Shown here one piece after another: positions 35,864 through 48,576 of a stretch of 64,000 bases of DNA (position 1 is its first letter; each line of letters starts with the position of its first letter). Location: the NCBI GenBank assembly GCA_034359265.1, contig CP136891.1, positions 52,468,501 through 52,532,500 of the forward strand, given 5' to 3'. The position numbers and the translations under genes are program-made. Below the pieces are notes generated by a model. It was not told the origin of the DNA and searched no databases. It saw only the letters and a program-made list of their open reading frames with translations. The DNA comes from Canna indica. Its lineage: Eukaryota; Streptophyta; Magnoliopsida; Zingiberales; Cannaceae.

Positions 35864-38800
35864 ATGAGTGCATAACTCACTGAGTAGTACGGTATTACCG
35901 CCCTCAGATCAATAGCAAAATCACAAAAAAAATATGTAATTAGATAGAAAACAGTAAAGTGTATGATCGGATATTTCAATATCACATCATGAACACATAG
36001 TAAACTGAACACAGTGTTACAACATGGATAACCATACCATCTACTAATGTGTAACAAGCATAATAAGCACAATAAGTCCAACGGTGGAATAAGCATAATA
36101 GCTTAAAGAACCTAGTACACAAAGCAAGCCCATCATGGCTTCACTTTCGGGACTCGCGCACTAGCTGCCACCTGCGCCTCTAGTCGGGATCCAACACAAG
36201 TCAGGAATCTTCCTCCAACAAAATCCACACAATAGGGTAACTATCAGGGTGGCCTCTCGACAAATCACCCAGCCCAGATCCGTCCCTTTTGGACTTTTGC
36301 CATCAACGGTCGAAAATCTCAAACTCATAGTTGCATCAAATATGGTAATATAATATAAAAGAAATAAGTATGTAACTCACCTCATTATTAGTTGTCATGC
36401 TCATCACAATAGTGAATATCAATTATACCATAATAGCAAAATAAAAATAAACTACAAATATCGCATCAACTAATTCTCAAGTAAAAAAAATTGGGCTAAC
36501 TCACAACACTTAGTCAAAATTATGCATTGCTCAAATATTAATAGTTTCACTTTTACTATGTACCTTCACCCAACCATTGGTTTTAAGTGGAATGACTGTG
36601 AAAACTCACAGAATATCAAGTATGTGTGTCATACAATCTAACCACAAAATTTTAGATTGTTTGGACAACTGATCGATCACGAAACAGCGTGACGAACTTG
36701 TCAATTTATCTACAAACATCATTTTTCAGTTTAAGATGCTATCTTAAAAAAAATCATAACTAAGTCGATTCTTAATCTTTTTCCCCCAAACCAGATTCGT
36801 ATGGTTGTCCACATACCCCACAAGGATTTCCCAAAATTTCAATGTCATAGGACAAGGATTCATTCTCCGAATATTGCGTCAAACTTTCAACTTTTCATAA
36901 ATTCTGTTATGTGAAGAACTAGACAATTTTGAGCAGCCTTCAAACTAAATTTATAAACTCAGTCTGTTCAACTCGGAATTTGCTAAAATTTCGTGTGAAA
37001 GCTATACTAGTACCCTAAAATCTTACCCCAAGAGTTTATACAAAATGGACAATTCCTCAGCCTCTGCACTAAGTGTCAAATTGGCATAAAAATAAAATTT
37101 TTTGGGCAGTTCACTACCCTTAAACACTAACTCATTTACCATCAAACACTCCTAACCATATTTATGATTTCTCTTACTTTAAACCAGCCTTGGCATGCTT
37201 AATCTATGATAAATCAGTGATAAGGAAACATTAAAATTAGCATAGTTTCCTAGCGAAAAACTAGTGCAACATGAGCCCTCAACTTATCAACATTAGTCCT
37301 ATAACATAAGGTAGTGCACATAACTTGGTAACCACATCATATATCCTTTCAAATCATAATCTGAATTTTCTACCATTTCCAAATTACCACCTTTTACCTT
37401 ACACCAAATTCCTAGGTTTATCTAAACCCGGAAGTAGGTCCTTGGTTTAGGGACACTCGGCCCTTGGCCCTTTTGAGCGCTATCCATATTTGAGTACGCC
37501 CTAACAAGGTGACCCTTACAAACACCAATCACACCACCACCATATTTCATGAACAAGAAACAATGAGTTTCTATGATTCTACATTAGGTCTTTCCCCAAA
37601 ATTAACCTACACCAATTTCCTTACCACAAGGGTTCATATTTTCTTACGACAACTTCCCTACAAGCTATTCTCGACATTTTTACTTGAGTAGGATGATGCC
37701 TCGTCCTCCGAACGTCGGGTCAAATTTACCTACTCCTATTTCTGGACAATTTGAGTGTCCTTAGGCTGACCATTCAAACATCACTTCAAGCTTGAGATTT
37801 TGGCCCCCTATGGCCGACCAATCGACTACTCTTGGTCTCCACACATAGGTTCAATACAACTGTGAAGTTCCACTATCAAAGAAATGAGATTTAAGCATAA
37901 GCAAGTGGATGAGACGTTGTATCAAATACTTGGTGGGCATGCCCATGCCGCACCAAGCCCCCCTTCATGTGGTCATCACTAAGGTAGAATCTGGCCATTT
38001 ATCAAGGTTTTCGTCCATCCCCAACTATTACATATGACCCCTAACTTTAAGGATCAAGATAGGTGATGGTTTTCCCTCCCTAACTAGGGCCGCATGCCCT
38101 AAAGAGAGCAAAGGGGTTAATATTCCCCAAATTTCCACTCAAACTAACATCTCAAGCATCATGTGAAGGAAAAATCTATAAATTTCCTTTACGAAGAACA
38201 ACCACGCATCAAAACAGTCCCAAAACCCTACAACCTGGGCTTCCTTTCAACCTTATCCATCCCTAGGTTTGCCCTACTCCATTCGCACCCCAAAATCATT
38301 AAATCAATCAAGGAAAACTTCAAGAATCATTTACATCAATACATAAAACTCAAATTTCAATTTATCTACAACAAGGGATCACACTAGAGAGGGGCAAATG
38401 CCTAAAGACTAAAGGCCACTCACCTTGAGAAGAAGGAGAACAAGGAGGAAGAAGATGCTCAAATCCTCGCGATGATCAATTCTGGCGACGACGAAGATTC
38501 GGCCTCCCAAGCTTGCGCCTCTTCTTCCTCTCGCCTAAGGGTCGGCGTGCGGCTCCTGTTTGGAACCGTACGGTCATCCCAGGTTAATATTTTCTTTTTT
38601 AATTCAAAATTATTATTTTACCCCTTAACTTAAGTGAATCTATGAACTCACTTATATTGGTATATATTTTTCTGAATAGAGTTCTAATTGAACCCCCGGA
38701 CTCAACTCGAGTCCAACTCACATCCAATATCCGAACCAACATAAGTAAAATAATTTTACTTGCGCGTAAAGGCCGTAACTCAATTCGAGCCTTTCAGCGA

Positions 38801-38885
38801 TTCGCTCGGCCCGCTCCGATGCGCATCCAAAATTTTCCATTGAAATCACAATAAATTAAAAATTAAATTTTCCATGAGTATTACA

Positions 38886-39158
38886 ATATTCATCCACACT
38901 ACAAGAGATTATTTCTTTAGTGGCAAATTAATTAGTAGCAATGGAATAATTGTTGCTAAATGATTTAGAGTGAACAAATATTTTACATCATTTAGTAACT
39001 ATTATTAAAAACCCTACAAAAAATGCTTCTAATATTACAATTTAACAACAATTATATACTTTTTTATTATTAAATGCTTCTAAATTCTAATTATTACATC
39101 TAGGTTCCTTTACGAGCTCTGCTCGACCCTCTTCGTCGTCCTCCAATCACCAGAAGTC
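38886..39158. other. Spacer beginning with a CACTA-like terminus
   Basis: CACTACAAGAGATTATTTC at 38897 looks like a CACTA terminal repeat, followed by AGTAGCAATGG and GTTGCTAAAT motifs, but no matching right end is found before 39604. The remainder is AT-rich. It may be a fragment of a small CACTA element next to the membrane-protein pseudogene. Confidence 0.35.
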
Positions 39159-39533
39159 GTGAGTCCGCCCTCCCCCTCCCCTCGCGCCAGCGAGGGAATT
39201 GGACTGGCGGGGATACCTCAGCATGCTCCGCCGATCACGTGGGGGGTGCAGTGGTCGCAGGCGTCACCGACGACGATGGCATCCCTGATGCTAGGGGTCT
39301 CCATGGCCCTGATGCTCGGCGGTTCCATCACGCTCACGTTCTGATTCATGTTGATGGCTTGGGTTATGGGGTTGCTGACATTCTTGTACTTGGCGTGTAT
39401 CATCTCGAGCTTGTCGGGGTTGGGTTGGAGCATCCTCTTCCCATCAGCTTTCTCCGCCCTAAAGGAGATCAAAGGCGTGATTGCAGCAAGGAAGAAAGCC
39501 AACCTCCTTGTCCAATGGTGCTGTCAATTCTAG
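39159..39533 (+). pseudogene. Small membrane-protein gene remnant with one nonsense codon
   Basis: One frame runs from 39159, with MASLMLGVSMALMLGGSIT from 39276, to a TAG at 39531-39533. The only break is TGA at 39342-39344. On either side are hydrophobic segments (LMLGVSMALMLGGSITL; FMLMAWVMGLLTFLYLACII) and a basic tail (KEIKGVIAARKKA). The layout of two adjacent membrane helices and a short polar tail resembles small plant transmembrane proteins of unknown function. The region is GC-rich compared with its AT-rich surroundings, so it may be a captured or retrocopied gene piece. The antisense ORF at 39218-39502 is probably a shadow. Confidence 0.45.
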
Positions 39534-39603
39534 TATTTTCTTATCTTGGAGCCCTTATCAGGTCTTAGAAAAAATGCAATCACTTGGTTGATTATATATA
39601 TAT

Positions 39604-40638
39604 TGTCATGCCCCAAAATTCAGGCTCACGTGACCGGCCAAAATACGTGTCTGTATTCCGAAGCCTACCAACTCATACAACTGAATGCATAACAAATGAC
39701 ACAACCATGTGGAACCAATGATCATATGAATGGATGCTTTAACTGAAGGTAAAAATAGCAAGTATGATCACAATCCCATGTCTATAATCAAGACATGCTC
39801 ATATGTATATATAGCACCTGTGACTCGATTACGACTTGACACGTCACGAGATCCACTGCCTGAGCCTGCAACCCCAGCTACACCACATGGGTACCACCAT
39901 ACCCCTATTAGTTAGGATCTGCAAAATAATAACAAAAAGAGGGGTGAGTTCCAATTAACTCAGTTAGTGACTTAAACCAAGCCCTCGTCAAGCCAACGCA
40001 AGTGATAAACCCAAATATTTAGCATTTATGTATGTGCTCATAATATTAAATTCTCCTAATAATACATATGATTAGTAATTGCCCAACTAGTGCGTCCTCG
40101 CACAACTGACCATATCAGCCTACACCGGCCATATCCTCATGTTGCATTTAAGCAGCCCACGATTCGGACACCAGGACACCGCCTAGCGAGCCTCCTGCCC
40201 GGGCCATCTGATAGCTAGCCCGAGCATAACCATAATCAAGCATAAATTATAATTATAGAAGTGTTGAAGTATAATAGCATGTAAAGTAAAACATTCACCC
40301 ACAAACTCATGCTCAGACACACCACAGTCATTCGGCCCATAATGACCCAAATATCAAGTATCATATCAACTCGGCCCATAATGGTCCAAACATCAAATAC
40401 TATAACCACTCGGCCTATAACGGCCCAAACATCAAGTACCAAAACATCCACTCGGCCCACAATGGCCTAAAACATCCACTCGGCCCACAATGGCCCAACA
40501 CATCCACTCGGCTCACAATGGCCCAAAACAATGCAAACATACGAGTCGGTCGCTAGAATCTCTATCTAACGATCTTCCCACCCAGACCCGCTAAACTAGG
40601 ATGGCCTACTAGTTCTGACGCCCACTCCGATTGGGAAT
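39604..40638 (-). mobile_element. Gypsy LTR, left part
   Basis: Starts TGTCATGCCCCAAAA, with the family block TCACGTGACCGGCC just inside. It contains a GGCCCAA-type tandem array at 40328-40530 related to that at 18354-18600. It stops where an inverted Copia LTR begins; the rest of this gypsy LTR continues at 50161-53357. Confidence 0.7.
40328..40530. repeat. Tandem repeat CACTCGGCCCA.AATGGCCCAA
   Basis: About seven units of 23-45 bp built on CACTCGGCCCACAATGGCCC, ACATC linkers and a longer variant at the left end. It lies in the gypsy LTR and is homologous to the inverse array at 18354-18600. Confidence 0.75.
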
Positions 40639-42258
40639 TGTGGACGAAATGGCCTACACTAGAGGGGGGGTGAATAGTGTGTTTACTAATTCAATTAGCC
40701 TAAATCCACTTTTGATCGATTTTTAGATTAGTTTAGGCAATTTGCGATTCAATTACTAAATGCGAAAGTGATAAGAAGATAAAGCAATAAAAATAATCAA
40801 GTAATGCAAACATGATATTTATAGTGGTTCGACCCCAATGCCTACTCCACTATCTAAACACCCCGCTTAGGATTTTCAAACTAGTTTTACTAGATTAATT
40901 TGAGTTTCTCTTATACACGAGGACTTTTCACCGAAAAGTCTCACTCTCGACCTAAGGTACTTCCACACCCGGAAGTCTCCGCCTTCTTGTCGAGAGCACT
41001 TATCCCACCTCAACCCTAAGGGACAACTAAACTAATCCTAGTAACAACTATGTTTAATTACACAAGTGGCTTTACTCCTTCTATACCAAGGATACCACTT
41101 CACACACAAGACCAACCACCTGATCTTCACACGCACAGATAAACAGTTTAAATAATAGAAAAGATTTACAATCAAAAGAGCTTAAGGATAAACCAATAAT
41201 AAAAGCTCCTTTGCAAGCCTTTGGCTCCTTCAACTCGTCAAGGATGAGCTTGATCAGAACTCGAGTTGAGCCCGCAGTTGGCGCTTGAAGAATGAACTCG
41301 ACAGAGGAATAGGCGCGCTTCAATCAATCACTCGAAAGGCTCGAATCTTCCTTTTAGATGCTCAATAATCACTGTGGGAATCAAGTAAGAAGACTTAAAA
41401 TAGTCATATATTTATACCCTCGTGAAGCAATGACTGTTCAACGGATAAAAATCTATCCATTATAGCCGCCGGTCGAAGCATCGGTCGACCGGTCCTTCGA
41501 CCGCTCATTTGTTTCCTGTGGTCGGTCGACCATCGGGTCGACCGCTAGACGTAGATCACGCGATCTGCGATCTTCGGTCGACCAACGTGATCTGCGTCTA
41601 TGCCTTTCAGCAAGTCAGTCGACCGGTTGGTCGACCGCTGCTCTCTGCCTATTTTTGCCTAGGTTTTGCTTGGGTTTGGACTGGGCAGACTGGGTCTTTG
41701 CTTGGATTTTCTATTTCCGTTTTCACCACTACATCTACTTCCGTTTTCACCGATAACATGATAACTTTAAAACATAAATGTTATGAAAGAATTATACCCC
41801 ATTTGAGTTCAATAAAAATATCTAAAAAATCAAAATCCCTAAGGATCAAAATCTAGTTCTTGGGATCTAGTATAAAATAGAATTTTTCTAATTTTCTGGG
41901 TCAATTATGGGTATGCTAGAGGCTTCCAAAATTTTCTTTAAAATGTCTCGTTATCTAGTTTTGACCCAAGGAACAATTACCGCCATTTTTTATCTCAAGA
42001 AACTATCTAAGTCATATAGCTCTCCAAGGAGCTCCCTAGACTCGGTGAATTTCAGGGCAGTCCCGAAATTTCATGATTTGGGGTTCGGGATAGGTTTTTG
42101 GGTTCTTATGCATTATGATGAGGAATTTTAACATATCTAGACACCCTAGACCTAAACACTAACCTCCCAAAGAATCTGAGCGTGTCGACCAACGTCCTTC
42201 CAATTTTCTAATTTTTCCAATCGCGGACGTCGCGCGCTAACCGATATGGAACCTGAAA
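40639..42258 (-). mobile_element. Inverted Copia LTR, 5' end truncated
   Basis: Begins TGTGGACGAAATGG, the inverse of the family's LTR end, and continues through CTAGAGGGGGGGTGAATAG, the TATA box (plus strand TATTTATA, 41409-41416) and GTCGAC palindromes at about 41465-41640. It reaches ATATGGAACCTGAAA and then loses homology about 75 bp short of the LTR start. 39 bp of unrelated AT-rich DNA separates it from the full Copia element. No target duplication can be found. Confidence 0.8.
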
Positions 42259-42297
42259 ATAAATTACTTTAGGTTTATTTATTTATCTTATGCATTA

Positions 42298-43816
42298 TGT
42301 TGGCTTTAGGTTTTCAACCTTGGTCTTAATCTCTTAATCTCAGTTTTGATGATAACAAACATGGAACTAATATTCCGTCGAGAAATCTTTCAGGTTCCAT
42401 ATCGATTAGCGTTCGGGTTAGTCGTGGAATATCTCAAAGTTTGACGTGTGCACCAAAGATGTCTTGGACGAGTCCAAAGATCAAATAAAAAGCTCTCTAA
42501 GTTGATGGTCATTGAAAGCCGAAACCCGGAAACAAAGCGCGGAAGAAAATCGGCTGAGAAATAAATTTCAGCCTAGGTTCGATCGATCGGGCGGTCGATC
42601 GAAGAGGGTAAGAAATTGGCAGTAGCCAATTTGGTCGATCGGTTGGTCGACCGAACATTGCCAAAAACTAGTAGTGGCTACTTTGGTTGACCGATCGGTT
42701 GACCGACAGAGGCCTAATATGAGCAGAATGCTCATCGGTCGACTAATCGATCGACCGAATTGAGGATCGCGCGGTCGCGATCCTACTTCCCTCACGTCGA
42801 TCGATCGATCGGTCGACCGAACTAAGGATAGGAGAAGACGCAACTCGTGTTGGTCGACCGATTGGTCGACTGAATGGCAGATCGAGTGTTTTGCGTTTGG
42901 CAGTCGACCCGTCGATCGACCGCACACAGCGAGGAAGGCAGCGGTCGTTCAAGCGGTCGATCGATTGGTCGACCAATCAATCGACCGGGCATCTGTAACG
43001 GCTAGATTTTAGCCTGTTATGCTACCATTTCTTCGTGAGGGTATAAATATACCTCACCTATCTCATTTAACCTCTCTCTCTCTGATTTTTTACAGATTTT
43101 ATTGAGTAATATTAAGAGAGATTTGAGCCTTCAAAGGATCGATCAACGACGCTCTGTTCTTCCGCAAACATTCTCGCAAGCACCCAGTTTTCTTCCTCAA
43201 CTCGGGATTTAATTCGAGCTCATCCCCTTGATGAGTTGAAGGCATCGAAGGCTTGGAAAAGAGCTGTGGTTCATCTTTTCATTGTAATCTTAACTGTTTA
43301 TTTGAACTTGCTTATTTGATTTGAGTCTGTAGAAAATCTTGTGTTAGGACTTGTGTGAAAGTGGTATCCTTGGTGTAGAAGGAGTAAAGCCACTTGTGTA
43401 AATGTAGTTTTACTACAATTAAGTAAGTTATCCTTTAAGGTTGAGGTGGAAGAGTGCTCTCGGTAAGAAGGCGGAGACTTCCGGGTGTGGAAGTGTCTTA
43501 GGTCGAGAGTGTGACTCTTCGAGTCAAAGTCCTCTGTGTAAGGGAAACCGAATTAATCTAGTAAACCTAGTTTGGAAATCCTAAGCGGGGTGCTTAGGTA
43601 GTGGAGTAGGCATTGGGGTCGAACCACTATAAATTCTCGTGTTTGTGTTGATTTACTGCTTGTTTTAAATTGCTTAATTATCTATCGCTTCCGCATCAAA
43701 TCATTCAATCGTAAATTGCCTAAACGATCTAAGAAATTGATTAAAATCGAATTTAGGCTAATTGAATTCATAAACATACTATTCACCCCCCCTCTAGTGT
43801 TGTCATCCCGTCTTCA
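42298..43816 (+). repeat. Copia 5' LTR with palindrome-rich U3
   Basis: The U3 between about 42575 and 42995 is packed with GGTCGACCG, CGATCGACCG and TCGATCGATCG palindromes, spaced by short unique blocks. TATAAATA follows at 43042-43049. Downstream comes the block shared by all family members (GCTCTCGGTAAGAAGGCGG, GCGGGGTGCTTAGGTAG). This LTR lacks about 64 bp compared with the 3' copy. Confidence 0.9.
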
Positions 43817-43818
43817 AT

Positions 43819-43830
43819 TGGTATCAGAGC
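43819..43830 (+). promoter_or_regulatory. Copia primer-binding site
   Basis: TGGTATCAGAGC lies two bases after the 5' LTR. It is complementary to the 3' end of initiator tRNA-Met and starts minus-strand cDNA synthesis. Confidence 0.95.
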
Positions 43831-43884
43831 GGGTCCATAGCTTGAGATTTCACCATCTCCTCTACACCTTGTCTCGATCGTAAA

Positions 43885-45251
43885 ATGGCACTAGAGTGTG
43901 TAGCGGCTTCACCTCCTAGGTTCGATGACTCAAACTTTGGTCTTTGGAAATATAGGATGTACAGTTATTTAAAGACTAAAGGTTTTGGTGTCTTTAACAT
44001 GTTACATTGGGAATTCATTGAACCTAAGGTAGACATACATGCTTGGAGTGAATTAGATAAGATAATTTTTAAGTATAATGGAGATGCCATGAATTGTATT
44101 CTTTACACATTACCAAAGTCATGCATTGCTTTCGGCTTATGACTTATGGGTCACTTTAAATGTTTTGTATGATTATGCCAAAACTGAAGAGTTTGGCACT
44201 TTTGATGAAGGTGGTGATGACAATGGTCATTCACCTACTACTAATATTGGTTTTGATGCCCATAGTTCTTCTAGTCAAATGAGTAGCTCCAAAAGCCGAA
44301 AAAGGAAGGTAGTGTGTCATGCATACAAAGAGAAAGAGAATGTAAGGAAGAATTGTCCTACCTTGATGAACAAAGTAAGGAAGAGGTCAAGTGCTTCCAC
44401 CTCCACATCTCACTCATTCGAAGCATCCTCTACCCATGACAACGAAGCTACTTCCAAAGCGAGCCTCAAAATTGCAAATAATGAGGTACTTTCTTCTTCA
44501 TCTAGTCATGATAATGATAATGATATTACTAGCTCTTCTAGTTCACATGATATGTGATATGATGATCTAGTAAGCGAATATAAGATAATGTACACCTTGC
44601 TTGCAAAAAAGGATAAGGAAAATAAGATGCTAAAGAAAGAAAATGTGATGCTTAATTCTCATGTGGATGAATTAAAGTTAGAAAATGAGAAATTGAAGTC
44701 TAGTTCATTTGATTTATGCCATGATAGATTGAATTTTGAGCTTAAGGACTTAAAACTTGAAAATTAAAATTTAAAATTTGAGAATTCAAAAATCGTAAGT
44801 GAGAATAATATTTTGAAATCTCAACTATATGACATGCATAAGTCAATTGAAGTCTTAAAAGATGAGATCTTAGTTTTGAAAAAGGAAGTACATAATTTAA
44901 GAAACTCAACTTCCTTCAAGAAAATTGGAAAGAAAAATGTCTCTTTCAAAAATGCCTATGTTCATCATAAATCTCATGCTATGCATTCTAATGCAAAATC
45001 TCATGTTAGGCATTCCACATTTAAATCTCAAGTTTAAAAGAAAAATATTTCACTTAAGAATGCTCATGTCCATCATCCCTTTCATATTAAGCATTCTAAT
45101 GATAAATCTCATGTCCATGTTAAAAATGAAAAAAAAAAAGTTTCATCGACATTGTTTTTGTTGTGGTACATATGGCCATGCAATCTATGATTGTGCATTC
45201 AAGAAGAATCCAAGTATTGCTAAGACACTTTGGATACCTAGGGCCAACTAA
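43885..45251 (+). pseudogene. Copia gag, frameshifted and with stop codons
   Basis: Starts MALECVAASPPRFDDSNFGL then WKYRMYSYL, a typical Copia gag N-terminus (DUF4219/UBN2-like). A frameshift at about 44126-44142 leads into AYDLWVTLNVLYDYAKTEE. Then comes a degenerate knuckle (CHAYKEKENVRKNC), a Ser-rich stretch, and a long coiled coil (KDKENKMLKKENVMLNSHV, LENEKLKS) with stops at 44555 (TGA), 44765 (TAA) and 45035 (TAA). In the next frame is a clear CCHC knuckle, CFCCGTYGHAIYDC, near 45155. A final WIPRAN-like segment resembles the linker that precedes the protease in related elements, but pol does not follow. The long coiled coil recalls gag of Sire/Maximus-type Copia elements. Confidence 0.75.
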
Positions 45252-48200
45252 CCCTCAAGGACCCAAAGCCATTTGGGTACCAAAGGTTTGTTGCTCTCTT
45301 GTAGGGGGAGCTACCACACAAGGATGAAGGAAAGTGATGTGTTGAGGTTGACCATGGACTTGAATGATGAATCCTCCCTTGGTTGCAACTTCAAGCTACC
45401 TTGATGCCTTAGGTAAAGTCGGCATCAAAACAATTCCAGTATCATCTTCTATCTTGCATTGGTTTACCTTAGTTGAAGATTATGATATCATGTTTAATTT
45501 GAGTTAGTTTTGCCCGCTCTTGATATATTTTATGAAATGATTTTTGATTTTGATTTCTCAGTCTCCTCGGAGACCTATGTAACCTGTTATGGGCTCATGC
45601 GACCTTGCGGTTTTAAATCATAGGCTAATTGTGGCTTTCGGTTTTCAACCAATAGGAAGGGTTGGAGATCTATATTTCAAAATTTTACATTTTAGGATCT
45701 CTCGATTCATTTTGGTTTCATGACAATTTTAGTTAAAACGAATTTATTCACTATCTAGCCTAGGTTGAAATACCCAAATGAATATTTCTATTTCACCTTG
45801 CTATTTAGTATGATAACTTGCTAGTAGATAAGATTTGATTAACATTAATGAAGTATACTTGCATGTTATTGAAAATGAAAGGTTAATTAGGAAGAAAAAG
45901 ATTAGTTTGGCAAATTATCATGAATAAGGTATAAGTTTGATAAATTCAAAATCTTAGTGTTATACCTCAATACTTAAGCTTAAATAATGTCTCAATACTC
46001 ATGATTAGAATTGCATGGTAAACCCTTGAATTTTCATGAGTAGGTAGAATCTTAGCACTTAGGCAAATTTCATTAAATGAAACTTGCTCTAGGTTGATAC
46101 TTACCATTAGAGATATTCTTTTTAAGTCCAAACTAGTTAAACATGTTTAGAGATCTTATTCCTCAAATATTTCACATCTTAAGATCTCTTAGATTCATTT
46201 TGATATCATGTTAACCTCCTTAAAATGAATCTTTACTATCTAGCATAGGTTGAATTCTCTTTATGAAACTTTGCATTAAACTTGTGCTATTTAGTAAAAT
46301 AGCTTGCTAGTTGGCATACTATTTTATTATAATACTAATGAAGCCTACTTGCAAGTTAAGAAAGTGATAAAAACATTGAAGACTATGCTATCATGAAGAA
46401 TGTGAAAAGTAAATGACAAGTTTGGCAAATTTCTAAAGACTAAGGTATGAATTTGATTTTACAAAAATCTTAATATAATACTTGAATATTCATGCTTTAA
46501 TGATGTCTCTATATACTCATGATTGATTTTGCATGATAAATGTTTGAATTTTTCATGAGTAGGAAATATTTGGATAACTTAGGCAATTTCATGATATCTT
46601 GATTGAATAAAACTTGCTCTAGGTTAAAATTTCTTATTAGAGACCTCATTTTGAGTAAACACCAAATGAACATGTTTAGATACACATATCACATGAGTCT
46701 AGATATTTAAAACTTGAAAATTCATGTCTAGATGATCAAATACAATTGGTATCTTACTTTAGGGGACTTAAGCTTGAAAAGTTGGACTCATGTCAATAAA
46801 TCGACTTGGGCATTTCATTTTAAGTCCAAACTTCATAAACATATTTAGGAATAGATATGACATGTTTCCAAGCACTTAGAGTAAAAATTTCATATGGATA
46901 TGGATAAAATGACATAGAGGTTAATTCATGCTTACCTTTTTTTAATCAAGTTGACCTAAGTCAACCAATTGACTTAGTGGTCTCATTTTCAATCCATATT
47001 TGAGAAACATGTTTAGATTTACTCACGAGAGGTATGCATAGGTTTAAGTTTAAAAAATCATGAGTAAATGTTAAGATTGAAACTTAGCGAGTTTCATAAA
47101 AACTAGTTAGTTTTGAATGAAACCATGCTAAGTTGATATCTTAACCTTAAGGACATAATTTTTATCTCAAACTTGACATAAACTCTTTACATGACCATCA
47201 TGTGGTGTCATGAAAGTTTGAACGAAAATTGAACAAGTCTTAAAAATAACTAAAAATTACAAAAATATCATTTCGACCTACAATTGGTATCAGTTTCAGT
47301 TATTTCTAGAGAAATATAGAAAAATCATTTTTAAATAATTCTTGAAACTGCACTTTCACTGAAAAATCAAGTTTCTTCAGTAAAAATTTCAAAACATTTC
47401 ATCAAGAATCTGATTTATAATGAAATTTTGAAGTCGGATTTCGAAAACACAAAGTATCACTTATTTGAAATATCAATCTTTCCGATACTTCGATCTTTCT
47501 TCAAAAACTTCAAATGAAAACTCATGTATACCATTTGGATTCCATTTCTAATATCATTCACACAATTTCTTGAGTAAAATCATTTCTAGGAATGATTTTG
47601 ATATCTTGGATGATAGCTAGAAATATCCATTTGTTTATTAAAATCAATATAGGATGAAAAATGGTCTTTGAAAATTCTTTTGAGTTCAAACTTTATACAT
47701 GCATTTCAAATGACCATTCAACCATTGGTATCAAAAAATTTCGTCCAAAAATTGGTACCAAAAATTTTCATCGAAAATATGATTTTGTATAGATTTAAAA
47801 GTTTGAGTTTTGAAAACTTGAAGTATAGTTTGACCTAAGTCAACAACATAACTTAAAAATTTCATATTAAGCCCAAACTTGATTCATAGACTTACATTCT
47901 CTCATGTTTAATGTCTAGATGCCTAAGTTTGAGAAAATATGAGTAGATAGCAAAACTTGATACTTAGCATTTTCATTTTTCATGATTATTTCAAATGAAA
48001 ATGTGTTAAGTTCATATTTGGATTAAATGACATTAGTTTCACTTCAAACTTGATATACATGTTTCATGTGACTATATATTTGTATTTTGAAAGTTTGAAT
48101 GAAATCTAAAAATGTCATGAAAAAAGATACGAGAACATACATGATTTAATTTTGAACTCAAATATTTAGTTTTGAACATATCATGTATGATTTAAGTTTC

Positions 48201-48562
48201 ATTTTAAATATTTGTTTTCCATCCCTTTGGTTGAGATTTTCATGTTTCATGAAAAATAATCTTTAGAGTCTCAACTTAATGAAAAAATATTTGTGTTTCA
48301 TCCCTTTGACTAGATTGACCTTTCTTGCACTTCTTTATTGATGTCAAAAGGAGGAGAAGAGTATAAGTAAAAAGGGGGAGAATAGTATAGGAAAATTGGG
48401 GAGAAAATTATAGATAAAGGGGAGAAAAATATAGGAAATTCATGCATATAGATAGGGGGAGTTTATTTTCATAAATATGCATGTTGATAGGGGGAGAAAC
48501 CTCTTAGTTGATATCCTATATGCTTTAATGAATATATTTTCTTAAGGATATTTGTCATCATC
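45252..48562. other. Non-coding interior of the Copia element, with ~490-bp repeats
   Basis: AT-rich and free of long ORFs. Segments around 45660-46130 and 46150-46640 are diverged direct repeats: CTATCTAGCCTAGGTTGAA / CTATCTAGCATAGGTTGAA, and ACTTGCTAGT..ATGAAG..TACTTGCA. Further weak repeats with TTGACCTAAGTCAAC and CATGTTTAGA continue to 48000. It replaces the pol region expected in an autonomous element. Confidence 0.7.
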
Positions 48563-48576
48563 AAAAAGGGGGAGAT

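Larger units (their letters stand above)
28301..38885 (-). mobile_element. Solo gypsy LTR split by CACTA and TRIM insertions
   Basis: Starts TGTCACGCTCCCC and ends GAGTATTACA, with a perfect 5-bp duplication ATATT at 28296-28300 and 38886-38890. Without the CACTA element (28573-35246) and the TRIM (35340-35863) it is about 3.4 kb. Its late segment at 38400-38580 (AAGGAGGAAGAAGATGCTC, GGCGTGCGGCTCC) matches the equivalent parts of the other LTRs of this family. It begins 336 bp after the beta-glucosidase stop codon, so insertion spared the gene's 3' UTR. Confidence 0.88.
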
